DNA from: CALDTK01 sp965215215
Lineage (GTDB): Bacteria > Bacteroidota > Bacteroidia > Chitinophagales > Saprospiraceae
Assembly: GCA_965215215.1 (NCBI GenBank)
Contig: OZ244043.1
Span: forward strand, 3,100,001 to 3,164,000
Direction of reading: 5' to 3'
Length of the DNA: 64,000 bases
This document shows positions 48,001-55,251 of this stretch, in pieces. The notes under the pieces are model-generated. The model saw only the letters and a program-made list of their open reading frames with translations, made no database searches and had not been told where the DNA came from. The stretch's first letter is position 1. Each line of letters opens with the position of its first letter. A program made the translations under genes and the position numbers.

Positions 48001-48177
48001 GTGACGCCCTCTGCCGGTAGCGATTTCGCGAGTTTGAGTCGGCCGGTAGTAACGGCGGGCGTCAGTTTGCGGGCGAACGTGCTCGGGGCGTTGGTGGTGG
48101 AGCCTTACTACGCTAGGGTGGTGAATATGGAGGGGGGGAGTTGGCGTTTTGGGTTGAATTTGGTGCCGGGGTGGTGA
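45016..48177 (+). CDS. outer-membrane gluzincin peptidase-like / beta-propeller / barrel fusion protein
   Basis: About 1,053 residues from ATG 45016 (an upstream GTG at 44974 would precede the signal peptide). Signal ALLTIIGLLLCTPTASAQ. Residues about 25-290 form a gluzincin-type metallopeptidase domain with GHELVHAFQYD (HExxH, H139/E140/H143) and LPLWMVEGLAEYLSIG giving the downstream Glu ligand. About 290-610 are WD40/TolB-like blades (IAPQVSPDGRYVIYLSEKN, NPTWSPDGKTIVVAGLVEG). The C-terminal 400 residues form an outer-membrane beta-barrel like the bacterial surface antigen family (EVRMPFTGPKKLGLINFPYL, AFVDAGLAYDS). All zinc ligands are kept, so proteolysis is possible, but no activity is established for this architecture. 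Confidence 0.82.
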   Translation: MPVRNSCTALLTIIGLLLCTPTASAQYFGQNKPRYERFDWKTYQTPHFEIYNYLGDSVRVDWIGKLSEEWYGMHQNVLRDTLPQRNLMLLYSDHADFQQTNAISGSISAGTGGVTEAFKNRVIYPFAMSNHQTDHVLGHELVHAFQYDIIINGDSTNLRNLSNLPLWMVEGLAEYLSIGRVDAHTSMWMRDAVLNDDVPTMKKLNNPKYFPYRWGQAWWAFLTGMQGDQIIRPLFESTAKIGLERAVREELHMSLDELSDLWVQAIKREYQPYVDARDSLGVPGKLLIDDRRGGNLNIAPQVSPDGRYVIYLSEKNLFSIDLFLADARTGEVIRQVTQKTRAGHIDDFAYVESAGTWSPNSKQFAFVGVSKGRNVLLVNEVEKGKTVAEYELDGVQAFDNPTWSPDGKTIVVAGLVEGQVDLYAFDLESEKITQLTDSWASELLPSWDARGERLVFAQDHSPAADSARLGASTGFDIATLDLASGAVKTVDVFPGADNLNPGFDSGGDIVFVSNADGYRDMYRYAPATDSLFRLTRAVTGVSGITAYAPAISVSPRRDRIAYTYLNDGKYEIYSAKGRDFLNEPVVDDQSVDLDPATLPTLNKKVPLRVDNSLRDRPYLPNPELATVTPDTGFGGSQLDYSYVELRNPFKLDFIGGGVGVGTNVGNPSLGTQAGGAGGVQALFSDVLGNRQIFAAGSLNGQIYDFGAQLAYIDREHTLGYGFSLGHQPYQTGAFNPQGRLDTVPGTTFEALRYDLLERRIFEDRLGGFVDYPFSRTTRVEAGASFARYSFRDDRVALYYDPVGRLLAQDRNRDRESAPDGFTLGSVSTALVGDNSSFGLASPLQGYRYRLGVARYFGDYNYTETTVDGRVYQRFAPVTLAARFVHYGRYGLDRDNQLAYPFYVGNMQYVRGLNGNGAFGELAAQNDFNFNALTGNKLAVANFEVRMPFTGPKKLGLINFPYLYTELTAFVDAGLAYDSFADVRSYYRLKDGNAEGVTPSAGSDFASLSRPVVTAGVSLRANVLGALVVEPYYARVVNMEGGSWRFGLNLVPGW

Positions 48178-48244
48178 CCTGGCCCCGGGACTTGGTCGGT
48201 TCACACAAAAGCCGAGGAACCTAAGGTCTAGCCATGGGGGTTAG

Positions 48245-49279
48245 TCAGAGCTCCAACCCCCGCAAAATCCAACGCGGTAAGCTCCGATTCCCCTTCCGCC
48301 CCCGCAGATCTAGCCCCCAACCAAACCGCTTAACCAGCGGCAATTTGTGCGTTTCCACAAACTCGATCAGCGCACCGTCCGGATCCTCTACGTAGGCAAA
48401 CCGCCCCGCGGCATCGCCCATGTCGAAACTATCGCCCGAGTCCACGGTGAAGGGGGAGCCGTAGTCGGCGGCCAAGGCCTTTAGGTCGTCCATACCGCGC
48501 ACGTCGAAGCAGAGGTGGATGAACCCGAGGTCACCCCAGTCGCGACCTTCGAAGATCTTGCGTCCCGCGTAGCCCGGCGTTTGCACGAGCTCGATCTCGC
48601 TTCGCCCGAGTAAGGGCGCGAAAGCCCCCGTGCGCGGTTTGCTCGGGCGGAGCAGTACCCGCCGCACCGGCCGGTCACCGCCAGGCAATGCCGCTAGCGC
48701 GCCGGGATCCTCGGTATCGAAGATCACCTGGTCGTAGCCGAGTACGTCGCCGTAGAAGGCAATGGACTTACTCACGTTCGAAACCCCGATCACCGCTCCG
48801 AATACCCCACCGAAGGGGTGCTTCTTGTGCACGAAGTGACTGTAGGATTCGACCACTTCATAGGGATTCCCGTACAGGTCCCGCACCCAGAAGCTCGAGC
48901 GGTTGTCCGGGCGGTGCGTGACCTCACCGATCAGGTCCGCACCCCGCCGGAGCAGAAAGTGCCGCGCCACGTACGCATCGGTACACTTCAACTTTCCCCC
49001 GAAAATACCGAGGTCGCCCACCGAAGGCTCGAAGCTCGGCGGCTGCGGCGTGCGCTCGGTGTACTGCCAGATCTCGAAACCGCCACCGCCCCGCATATTC
49101 ACGGCGAGGATTGCGTAGCGCTTGCGCGCCTCGTGCTGCGTGTAAGGTCCCATCAATTCGGCCACCGCCTCATCGGCGAACACCTGCACGGCGGCCCCGA
49201 AGTGCGTGCGGTACCAGGCGTAGGCCACGTTGGCGTTGACGACGCCCACCCCGAGTTGCTGTATCCCTGAAATATTCAT
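48245..49279 (-). CDS. two-domain VOC (glyoxalase/dioxygenase superfamily) protein, HPPD-like layout
   Basis: 344 residues made of two VOC domains, each two beta-alpha-beta3 modules. Domain 1 is about 1-145 (IQQLGVGVVNANVAYAWYRT; GNPYEVVESYSHF). Domain 2 is about 150-320 (VIGVSNVSKSIAFYGDVLGY; GFIHLCFDVRGMDDL; DPDGALIEFVETHKLP). In domain 2 the H and E of the last module and the E of IELVQT could bind a metal, but the usual first-strand ligand is missing. It is therefore not a standard 4-hydroxyphenylpyruvate dioxygenase, although the two-domain shape is similar. It follows the alpha-oxoamine synthase gene by 8 bases, last in the long minus-strand block. Substrate unknown. Confidence 0.75.
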   Translation of the reverse strand: MNISGIQQLGVGVVNANVAYAWYRTHFGAAVQVFADEAVAELMGPYTQHEARKRYAILAVNMRGGGGFEIWQYTERTPQPPSFEPSVGDLGIFGGKLKCTDAYVARHFLLRRGADLIGEVTHRPDNRSSFWVRDLYGNPYEVVESYSHFVHKKHPFGGVFGAVIGVSNVSKSIAFYGDVLGYDQVIFDTEDPGALAALPGGDRPVRRVLLRPSKPRTGAFAPLLGRSEIELVQTPGYAGRKIFEGRDWGDLGFIHLCFDVRGMDDLKALAADYGSPFTVDSGDSFDMGDAAGRFAYVEDPDGALIEFVETHKLPLVKRFGWGLDLRGRKGNRSLPRWILRGLEL

Positions 49280-49287
49280 GCTGCAGT

Positions 49288-50568
49288 TTACACCTCGGCG
49301 GCCTTCAACATGTCGGGCGCCAGTTCCGCATAGGTACCGCTCTCCAGCTTCGCGCGCACGGCGTCGAAGGCGTCGAGGGTCTCGACGATCTCGGCCTCGG
49401 TGTGCGCGGCCGTCGGGATCAGGCGCAGGAGCACCACGCCTTTCGGGACCACGGGGTAGACCACCATCGAGCAGAAGATACCGTGGTTGGCGCGCAGGTC
49501 CTTCACGAGCTCGGTGGCCTCACCGAGCGTGCCCTTCATGAATACGGGCGTCACGCAGGAGCTCGTGATCCCGATGTCGTAGCCGCGCTCGCGCAGACCG
49601 GCCTGCAGGCTCCGCACGTTCGCCCATAGCCGCTCGCGCAGCTCGGGCATCGTGCGGAGCATCTCGAGGCGCTTCATCGCGCCGATCACCAGGGGCATCG
49701 GGAGCGACTTCGCGTAAATCTGCGAGCGCATCGTGTACTTGAGAAACCTGATCACGTCGGCCCGGCCGCTCACGAAGGCCCCGATCGAGGCCATCGACTT
49801 GGCGAAGGTGCCGAAGTACAGGTCGATACCGTCCTGCACGCCCTGCGCTTCACCGGCGCCGGCCCCCGTCTCGCCGAGCACACCGAAGCCGTGCGCGTCG
49901 TCGACGAGGAAGCGGAAATTGTACCTCTCCTTCAGTCCGACGATCTCCTTGAGGATGCCCTGCTGACCGCGCATCCCGAACACCCCCTCGCTGATCACGA
50001 GGATCCCGCCACCGGTACTCTCGGCCTTCACTTGCGCCTTTTTGAGCTGTTGCTCCAGGCTCGCGATGTCGTTGTGCTCGAAGGCGAAACGGCCCCCGAT
50101 GTGCAGGCGGATCCCGTCGTAGATGCAGGCGTGGCAATCTTTGTCGTACACGACCACGTCGCGTCGGTCGAGCATCGAGTCGACGATCGACAGAATGCCC
50201 TGGTAGCCGAAGTTGAGCAGCAGACTCGCCTCCTTCTGCGAGAACTCGGCGAGTTGCCGCTCGAGCTCGGTGTGCTTGGCCGTCTCGCCGGACATCATCC
50301 GCGAGCCCATTGGGTAGGCGAGGCCGTACTCGGCCGCGGCTTCCGCGTCGACCTTGCGTACCTCGGGGTGGTTGCCGAGTCCGAGGTAGTTGTTGACGCT
50401 CCACATCACCACCTCGCGGCCGCGGAAATGCATGCGGGGCCCGAGCTCGCCTTCGAGCTCGGGGAAGAAGTAGTAGCCGTGACCGAACTCGGCGTACTGC
50501 CCGAGTGGCCCCATGTCGCCGGTCCGGCGCTCGAAGAGGTCGTTGACTTGCGTTTCGCTGCTGTTCAT
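49288..50568 (-). CDS. PLP-dependent alpha-oxoamine synthase (Kbl/BioF/serine palmitoyltransferase family)
   Basis: 426 residues from ATG 50568, which overlaps the preceding stop as ATGA; a longer open frame to 50691 is rejected. Condenses an acyl-CoA with an amino acid. Family motifs are MWSVNNYLGLGNHPEV, GSRMMSGETAKHTELER, DKDCHACIYDGIRL (PLP-stacking His146), LVDDAHGFGVLGETGAG (D223, H226) and YFGTFAKSMASIGAFV with the Schiff-base lysine (K257). The sequence is as close to Bacteroides-type serine palmitoyltransferase as to 2-amino-3-ketobutyrate CoA ligase, so either sphingolipid synthesis or threonine metabolism is possible. Residues alone do not decide. Confidence 0.85.
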   Translation of the reverse strand: MNSSETQVNDLFERRTGDMGPLGQYAEFGHGYYFFPELEGELGPRMHFRGREVVMWSVNNYLGLGNHPEVRKVDAEAAAEYGLAYPMGSRMMSGETAKHTELERQLAEFSQKEASLLLNFGYQGILSIVDSMLDRRDVVVYDKDCHACIYDGIRLHIGGRFAFEHNDIASLEQQLKKAQVKAESTGGGILVISEGVFGMRGQQGILKEIVGLKERYNFRFLVDDAHGFGVLGETGAGAGEAQGVQDGIDLYFGTFAKSMASIGAFVSGRADVIRFLKYTMRSQIYAKSLPMPLVIGAMKRLEMLRTMPELRERLWANVRSLQAGLRERGYDIGITSSCVTPVFMKGTLGEATELVKDLRANHGIFCSMVVYPVVPKGVVLLRLIPTAAHTEAEIVETLDAFDAVRAKLESGTYAELAPDMLKAAEV

Positions 50569-51095
50569 GGTCCGTAGACTTTTTCGATGCGGGGGCTCTC
50601 CACGAGCTCGCCCCAACTTTTGCTGTAGGTATGTAACCGGTCGGTCTCCCGCCCGGTAGAATCGACCACGGGGTATCCGCGGTCCACCCATTCGAAGATG
50701 CTGCCGTACAGGTTGCTCACTCGCGTGAAACCGGCCTGCCGCAGGGTACGTACTAAATTTTCACTCCGGTAGCCGACGGAACAGTAGACGGCGAGCGGAG
50801 TTGTCCGCGCCATCGAATCCGTCCAGCCGGGGAGAGGTCCTCCCGGTTCGATCCGCCGTGCGCCCGCCAGGTGACTGACGGCGTACTCGCTCGACTCTCG
50901 TGCGTCGAAAATAACAATCTCCCGCGCGTGCGCCAGGCTGTCTACGCTAATCAGGGGGACGTCGTAGGTTAGTAACCAGCCGAGCTTCCTCGATAACGCA
51001 GGATTAGACAACTCCGGAAGGTCGCCGGGCGGCTTGCGCAAAACGGAACACCCCACCGCCATCACCGCGCCCAAAAGCAGCAGACCGCCCTTCAC
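50565..51095 (-). CDS. rhodanese-domain lipoprotein
   Basis: 176 residues from GTG 51095, overlapping the mvaD stop as GTGA. N-terminal lipoprotein signal (KGGLLLLGAVMAVGCSVL). Rhodanese-like domain about 55-160 with IVIFDARESSEYAVSHLAGA, the active-site loop AVYCSVGYRSENLV (Cys kept, CSVGYRS close to the catalytic CxxGxR), and LYGSIFEWVDRGYPV. Single-domain rhodaneses carry persulfide sulfur. An anchored periplasmic version suggests thiol/cyanide detoxification or sulfur relay, which is inference. It is translationally coupled on both sides. Confidence 0.83.
   Translation of the reverse strand: MKGGLLLLGAVMAVGCSVLRKPPGDLPELSNPALSRKLGWLLTYDVPLISVDSLAHAREIVIFDARESSEYAVSHLAGARRIEPGGPLPGWTDSMARTTPLAVYCSVGYRSENLVRTLRQAGFTRVSNLYGSIFEWVDRGYPVVDSTGRETDRLHTYSKSWGELVESPRIEKVYGP
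51032..51044 (-). repeat. spacerless 13-base variant of the motif
   Basis: GTTTTGCGCAAGC on the minus strand, near the 5' end of the rhodanese gene. Same word without the first N. Confidence 0.5.
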
Positions 51096-52195
51096 ACCCG
51101 TACCGTTTCCAGTAGGCGCGCGGGAGCCGGACCACCTCCGACGTGGTCGTTGATGCGCGCGCCGAAGTGTTGAGCTACCTCCTTGCTTTCCAACCATTCA
51201 TCCACCTGAGCCGTAATCGATTTCGGATAGAGTAAATGTACATTCGGACCTGCGTCCAGGGTAAAGCAAACCGGTAATTTCGTGTTTTCGCGAAAGCGGC
51301 GCACCGCCTCGATGAGGGCGAGGGTCCCGGGCCGAATGAGCAAGTAAGGCGGCGTGCTCTGCATCATGAGGGCGTGCAGGTCGAGCGCATCGGCCTCGAC
51401 GAGTGTGCAAAAGTCGTCGAGCTCGCCGCGTCGTAGAACTTCCAGTAAGCGCTCGAAACGGCGCGTCGCTACCCGGTAGCGCTCGTCGGCGTAGGGGTGC
51501 TGGTCCATCAGACCGTGCCCGGCGCTCGAGCTCACCGCCTTTTCCGCCTCGCTAACCAGTAGGATGCTGTCCTGGTAGTCCGCGAAGCTCCCGTGCAACG
51601 CATCCTCCAGGGGTACCGCGTATTCGTCGGAGCTCCCGGGTAGGTTGGAGGACTCCCCCCAGGCCGCCGCTTTCGCGAAAACGCTGCGCCCCGCACTGCC
51701 GCTGCCCAACCGCGCGAGGTAACTCGATTTGCGGCGGCGCTCCGGCTCGCCGAGCGGCTCGAACCAACGGGCCTCGAGCTCGGTGAGGCACGCGGCGATG
51801 GCCGCGAAGGCCGAGGCCGAGCTGGCGATGCCCGCCCCGTGCGGGAAGGTGTTGCGCGTGCGGACCGTCCAGGCGAACTGCGCCGTGAACGGATACACCT
51901 CGCGCAGCGAGTGCAGGTACCGCTGGATGCGCCCCGCGAACTCGGGTCGCTCCTCCCCGTCGAAGTACAGGCGCAACTGCACCGGCGAGACGTCGTCGCT
52001 CCCGCGCGGCGCCCAACCCAGCTCGGTGATCGTGCGCGCCACGGTGAGCGTGAAGCTCGCGTTCGGGTTGCGGGGTAGCTGCCGCCCGTGCTTGCCCCAG
52101 TACTTAATCAGCGCAATATTGCTCGGCGCGGCGAAGCAAACGTGACCTCGGTCGAGTTGGCCTGCGTCGACGAGCAGGTTGGGATTCGCGTACAT
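51092..52195 (-). CDS. mvaD: diphosphomevalonate decarboxylase
   Basis: GHMP-kinase-family enzyme converting mevalonate 5-diphosphate to isopentenyl diphosphate with ATP, the last step of the classical mevalonate pathway. N-terminal APSNIALIKYWGK is the decarboxylase signature. The ATP-binding GHMP motif is FPHGAGIASSASAFAA (about 117-132). LGSGSAGRSVF follows, and FTLDAGPNVHLLYPK contains the catalytic Asp. 367 aa is typical. It begins 39 bases after argB. Other mevalonate genes are not in the window. Two exact copies of the 14-mer lie 385 bases apart in this gene. Confidence 0.95.
   Translation of the reverse strand: MYANPNLLVDAGQLDRGHVCFAAPSNIALIKYWGKHGRQLPRNPNASFTLTVARTITELGWAPRGSDDVSPVQLRLYFDGEERPEFAGRIQRYLHSLREVYPFTAQFAWTVRTRNTFPHGAGIASSASAFAAIAACLTELEARWFEPLGEPERRRKSSYLARLGSGSAGRSVFAKAAAWGESSNLPGSSDEYAVPLEDALHGSFADYQDSILLVSEAEKAVSSSAGHGLMDQHPYADERYRVATRRFERLLEVLRRGELDDFCTLVEADALDLHALMMQSTPPYLLIRPGTLALIEAVRRFRENTKLPVCFTLDAGPNVHLLYPKSITAQVDEWLESKEVAQHFGARINDHVGGGPAPARLLETVRV
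51284..51297 (+). repeat. GTTTTNGCGNAAGC motif, copy 5
   Basis: Reads GTTTTCGCGAAAGC on the + strand, opposite to mvaD, where the codons spell F-R-E-N. Confidence 0.75.
51669..51682 (-). repeat. GTTTTNGCGNAAGC motif, copy 6
   Basis: The same 14 bases as copy 5 but in the other orientation, spelling V-F-A-K-A in mvaD. Confidence 0.75.
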
Positions 52196-52234
52196 ACACG
52201 GGCAAATCTAGGCGAGCCACCGGCGTGGGTGGTC

Positions 52235-53029
52235 CTACTCGCGCAGAAGAGTACCCTCGTGTCCGACGCCACGCAGACGCACTTCCGCCACGCCCGCCCG
52301 CAGTAACCCGAAGGCCGTATCGAGCTTGGGGAGCATGCCGGAGTGGACCCGGCCGTCGCTCCGGAGCTCGGCGTAGCGCGCCCCGTCCAATTCGGCCAAC
52401 AGACTGGCTTCGTCGTCGGCGTCGAGCAGGACGCCGGGCTTGTCGAGGTAGCCGTGGAAGCGGACGCTCCGACCGGAAGCCGTTAACGCCCGCGCCACCT
52501 CGGTGGCGATGGTGTCGGCGTTGGTGTTGAGGAGTTGCCCCCGGCCATCGTGACTCAGCGCGCAGATTACCGGGGTCAACCCGATGTCGAGCACGTTTTG
52601 CAGCAGCTCCGCATTGACGCCGTCTACGTCGCCCACGAAGCCGAAGTCCACGCCGGCGGGGGTAACCGGGCGGCGGTGGGCGCGCACCAGGTCGCCGTCG
52701 GCTCCGCTCAGGCCGAGGGCCGCCCGGCCTCTCGCCTGTAGCTCCGCTACGAGCAGCTTGTTCATCCACCCGGCGTAAACCATGACCGCCACCCTCAAGT
52801 CGTCCGGTCCGGTAACCCGACGGCCGTCGATCATGCGGGGCTCGAAACCGAGTTGGCGACTGATGGCACTCGCCATACCGCCGCCGCCGTGTACGAGCAC
52901 GATTGGAGACTGTGGACCGGCTCGCTCGTCGGAATGCCGTAAACCGGCCAACTCATCGAGTAAACGGTGACGGATTGGCTCGTCTTCGACGAGGCGCCCG
53001 CCGACTTTTGCGACCAGGATATCGCTCAT
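52235..53029 (-). CDS. argB: N-acyl-glutamate (acetyl/succinyl) kinase
   Basis: 264 residues from ATG 53029, which overlaps the argF' stop as ATGA; a longer open frame to 53158 is rejected. Amino-acid-kinase fold. It has ILVAKVGGRLVEDEP, the glycine-rich IVLVHGGGGMASAISRQLG, TGPDDLRVAVMVYAGWMNK, the LNTNADTIATEVARAL nucleotide-binding segment and GMLPKLDTAFGLLRAGV (catalytic Lys). It phosphorylates N-acylglutamate in arginine synthesis. Because the neighbouring transcarbamylase looks succinyl-specific, the substrate here is probably N-succinylglutamate, by inference. Confidence 0.92.
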   Translation of the reverse strand: MSDILVAKVGGRLVEDEPIRHRLLDELAGLRHSDERAGPQSPIVLVHGGGGMASAISRQLGFEPRMIDGRRVTGPDDLRVAVMVYAGWMNKLLVAELQARGRAALGLSGADGDLVRAHRRPVTPAGVDFGFVGDVDGVNAELLQNVLDIGLTPVICALSHDGRGQLLNTNADTIATEVARALTASGRSVRFHGYLDKPGVLLDADDEASLLAELDGARYAELRSDGRVHSGMLPKLDTAFGLLRAGVAEVRLRGVGHEGTLLRE

Positions 53030-53967
53030 GCGCGCAGCAGGTAGGCGAGCGCCGCCTGGGCAGCCCACTGGCGGTTCCCGGCTTGCTCGATCACGAGGCT
53101 GGCGGGGGAGTCGAGCACCGCATCGGCCACCACGACGTTGCGCCGCACGGGTAGGCAATGCATAAAACGGCCCCGGTTAGTGCGCGCCATCTTCGCGGCG
53201 GTCAGCTCCCAGTCTTCGTAACCGTGCACGATCTTACCGTACTGCCGGGTGCTCGACCAGTTTTTGGCGTACACGAAATCGGCCCCCTCGAGGGCTGCGT
53301 CCTGGTCGTTGGTGAGTACGGCGCCCGCCGTGAAGCGCGCGTCGAGCTCGCAGCCCGGCGGGGCGGCAACGGTTAGGTCGTAGCCGCTAGCCAGCGCCCA
53401 CTCGGCGAAGCTGTTGGCCACGGCCTGGGGGAGGGCGCGGGGGTGGGGCGCCCAGGTGAGGACGATCTTCGGCCGCTCGGTGCGGCGGTGTTCGCGGATG
53501 GTGAGCATGTCGGTCAGACTTTGCAGCGGGTGGCGCGTCGCGCTCTCCAGGCTCACCATCGGGACCGACGCGTTGGCCGCAAACTGGGTGAGCATCCGGT
53601 CCGCGTGGTCGGAGGCGCGATCTTGCAGTCCGGCGAAGGTCCGCAGTCCGATGAGGGTCGCGTACTGGCTGATCACCGCCGCGGCCTCACGTACGTGCTC
53701 GGCCGTAAAGCCGTCCATTTGTACGCCGTCCTCGAACTCCAGTCCCCAGGCCGAACCGGTGTCGATGGTGCTCACGTGCAGCCCGAGCCGGCGCGCGGCT
53801 ACCTCCGTACTGAGTCGCGTCCGCAAGCTCGGGTTCATGTACACCTGCACCAGCGTGCGACCCGCACCGAGGCCAGCGTCCGAGCCGGGTCGCGCTTTGT
53901 AAGCCGCGGCGGCATCGAGGAGTTCGTCGATCGTAGCGCGGTCCGGCGCTTGGAAGAAATTCGTCAC
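53026..53967 (-). CDS. argF': N-acylornithine carbamoyltransferase, probably N-succinylornithine-specific
   Basis: 313 residues, GTG start overlapping the argD stop (GTGA). It carbamoylates N-acylornithine. Carbamoyl-phosphate site VYMNPSLRTRLS; SLESATRHPLQSLTDMLT; IVLTWAPHPRALPQAVANSF; FMHCLPVRRNVVVADAVL. By eye it aligns throughout with Bacteroides fragilis SOTCase. The residue equivalent to the specificity residue (Pro90 in SOTCase, Glu92 in Xanthomonas AOTCase) falls in DGFTAEHVREA and is Ala89. Published mutants of Glu92 to Ala, Ser, Pro or Val convert the acetyl enzyme to a succinyl one, so Ala favours N-succinylornithine. Confidence 0.92.
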   Translation of the reverse strand: MTNFFQAPDRATIDELLDAAAAYKARPGSDAGLGAGRTLVQVYMNPSLRTRLSTEVAARRLGLHVSTIDTGSAWGLEFEDGVQMDGFTAEHVREAAAVISQYATLIGLRTFAGLQDRASDHADRMLTQFAANASVPMVSLESATRHPLQSLTDMLTIREHRRTERPKIVLTWAPHPRALPQAVANSFAEWALASGYDLTVAAPPGCELDARFTAGAVLTNDQDAALEGADFVYAKNWSSTRQYGKIVHGYEDWELTAAKMARTNRGRFMHCLPVRRNVVVADAVLDSPASLVIEQAGNRQWAAQAALAYLLRA

Positions 53968-55136
53968 ACGGCGTGGGTAGCGGGCGGGGCGGGGCTCGGC
54001 GCATCGGCTCCGAGCCGCTTCGCCAGGGCGGAAAGTAGCTCATCGCAGGCTGACCGGTCGACCACGAGCGGGGGCAGCAGACGAATTGTCGCGGGATCCT
54101 TGGCGGAGCCTACGAATACGCCGTCTTTCAGCAGTAGTTTCTTGCGGAGGGCCGGGCCGTCGGTCCCGACCTCGAAGCCGATCATCAGGCCACGCCCGCG
54201 CACGTCGCGCAGGGCGGTGTTCTGCCGCAAGGCGTTGAGTAAATACGCTCCCTGGACGGCGGCATTCTCGCAGAGGCCCTCGTCTCGGAGCACTTCGAGT
54301 ACCGCAATACCCGCCGCGCAGGCGAGGTGATTGCCGCCGAACGTGGTGCCGAGCGAGCCCTTCCGCTCCGCGAGCCGGGGGTGGATGAGCACGCCCCCGA
54401 TCGGGAATCCGTTGCCCATCCCCTTGGCGACGGTCACCAGATCGGGCTCCACACCGGCCGCGTGCTGGAAGGCGAAAAACTTCCCCGAGCGCCCGTAGCC
54501 GCTCTGGATCTCGTCCAGAATCAAGCAGGTGCCAGCCTTTTTGCAGGCTTCCGCCAAAACTTGTAAAAACTCAGGGTCCGGCACGTGGATCCCGCCAATG
54601 CCCTGGATGCCTTCCACGATCACGGCGGCCAGATCCCCCTCCGCGATGCGCGCGGCGGCCGCTCCGCCGTCGTTGAGCGGGAGCCACTCGGTGGGCACCC
54701 CGTGGTTGATCGGCGATTTGATCGGCGGATCGTCCGTCACGCTCACCGCCGCGCTGGTGCGGCCGTGCCAGCCGCGACCGAACGCCAACACGCTGCCGCG
54801 TCCGGTTTCCCAGGCGGCGAGCTTGAGGGCGTTCTCGTTGGCCTCCGCGCCGGAGTTGACCAGAAAAAGTCGGTAGTCCTCGAGTCCGCTCACCTCGCCG
54901 AGTAGGTTGGCGAGCTCAAGCTGGAGGGGATTGCGCACGGCGTTCGAGTAGAAACCGAGCTTACCGACTTGCTCCTCGATGGCCTGGACGTAGCTCGGGT
55001 GCGCGTGGCCGATGCTCACCACGGCGTGCCCGCCGTAAAAATCGAGGATCTCGCGTCCGTCGTCGAGGGTTACACGAAAGCCGTGTCCGCTTACGGGAGT
55101 AACTGGGTACTGGGAGTAAACATCGTAGGGGCGCAT
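53964..55136 (-). CDS. argD: N-acylornithine aminotransferase
   Basis: Class-III PLP aminotransferase, 390 aa, producing N-acylornithine from the semialdehyde. ILDFYGGHAVVSIGHAHP; LFLVNSGAEANENALKLA (phosphate binding); GWHGRTSAAVSVT; CLILDEIQSGYGRSGKFFAF (Asp binding the pyridine nitrogen); LVTVAKGMGNGFPIGG with Schiff-base lysine K238; SLGTTFGGNHLACAAG. Its ATG is 115 bases from the divergent ATPase gene, and its stop overlaps argF'. It probably needs its own promoter now that the ATPase gene separates it from argC. Confidence 0.93.
   Translation of the reverse strand: MRPYDVYSQYPVTPVSGHGFRVTLDDGREILDFYGGHAVVSIGHAHPSYVQAIEEQVGKLGFYSNAVRNPLQLELANLLGEVSGLEDYRLFLVNSGAEANENALKLAAWETGRGSVLAFGRGWHGRTSAAVSVTDDPPIKSPINHGVPTEWLPLNDGGAAAARIAEGDLAAVIVEGIQGIGGIHVPDPEFLQVLAEACKKAGTCLILDEIQSGYGRSGKFFAFQHAAGVEPDLVTVAKGMGNGFPIGGVLIHPRLAERKGSLGTTFGGNHLACAAGIAVLEVLRDEGLCENAAVQGAYLLNALRQNTALRDVRGRGLMIGFEVGTDGPALRKKLLLKDGVFVGSAKDPATIRLLPPLVVDRSACDELLSALAKRLGADAPSPAPPATHAV
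54547..54560 (-). repeat. GTTTTNGCGNAAGC motif, copy 7
   Basis: Reads GTTTTGGCGGAAGC on the minus strand within argD, spelling V-L-A-E-A. Confidence 0.75.
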
Positions 55137-55251
55137 AATCGGGATTGAGCGGGAAGGTAGAAGGTAGGAGTTGGATGCCTGGCCAGAGGAGTGGTAGCTC
55201 TAACCAGTGGAAGTGGAAACCAGTAGTTGGTATTCCCAGTAGTTTTGAATC

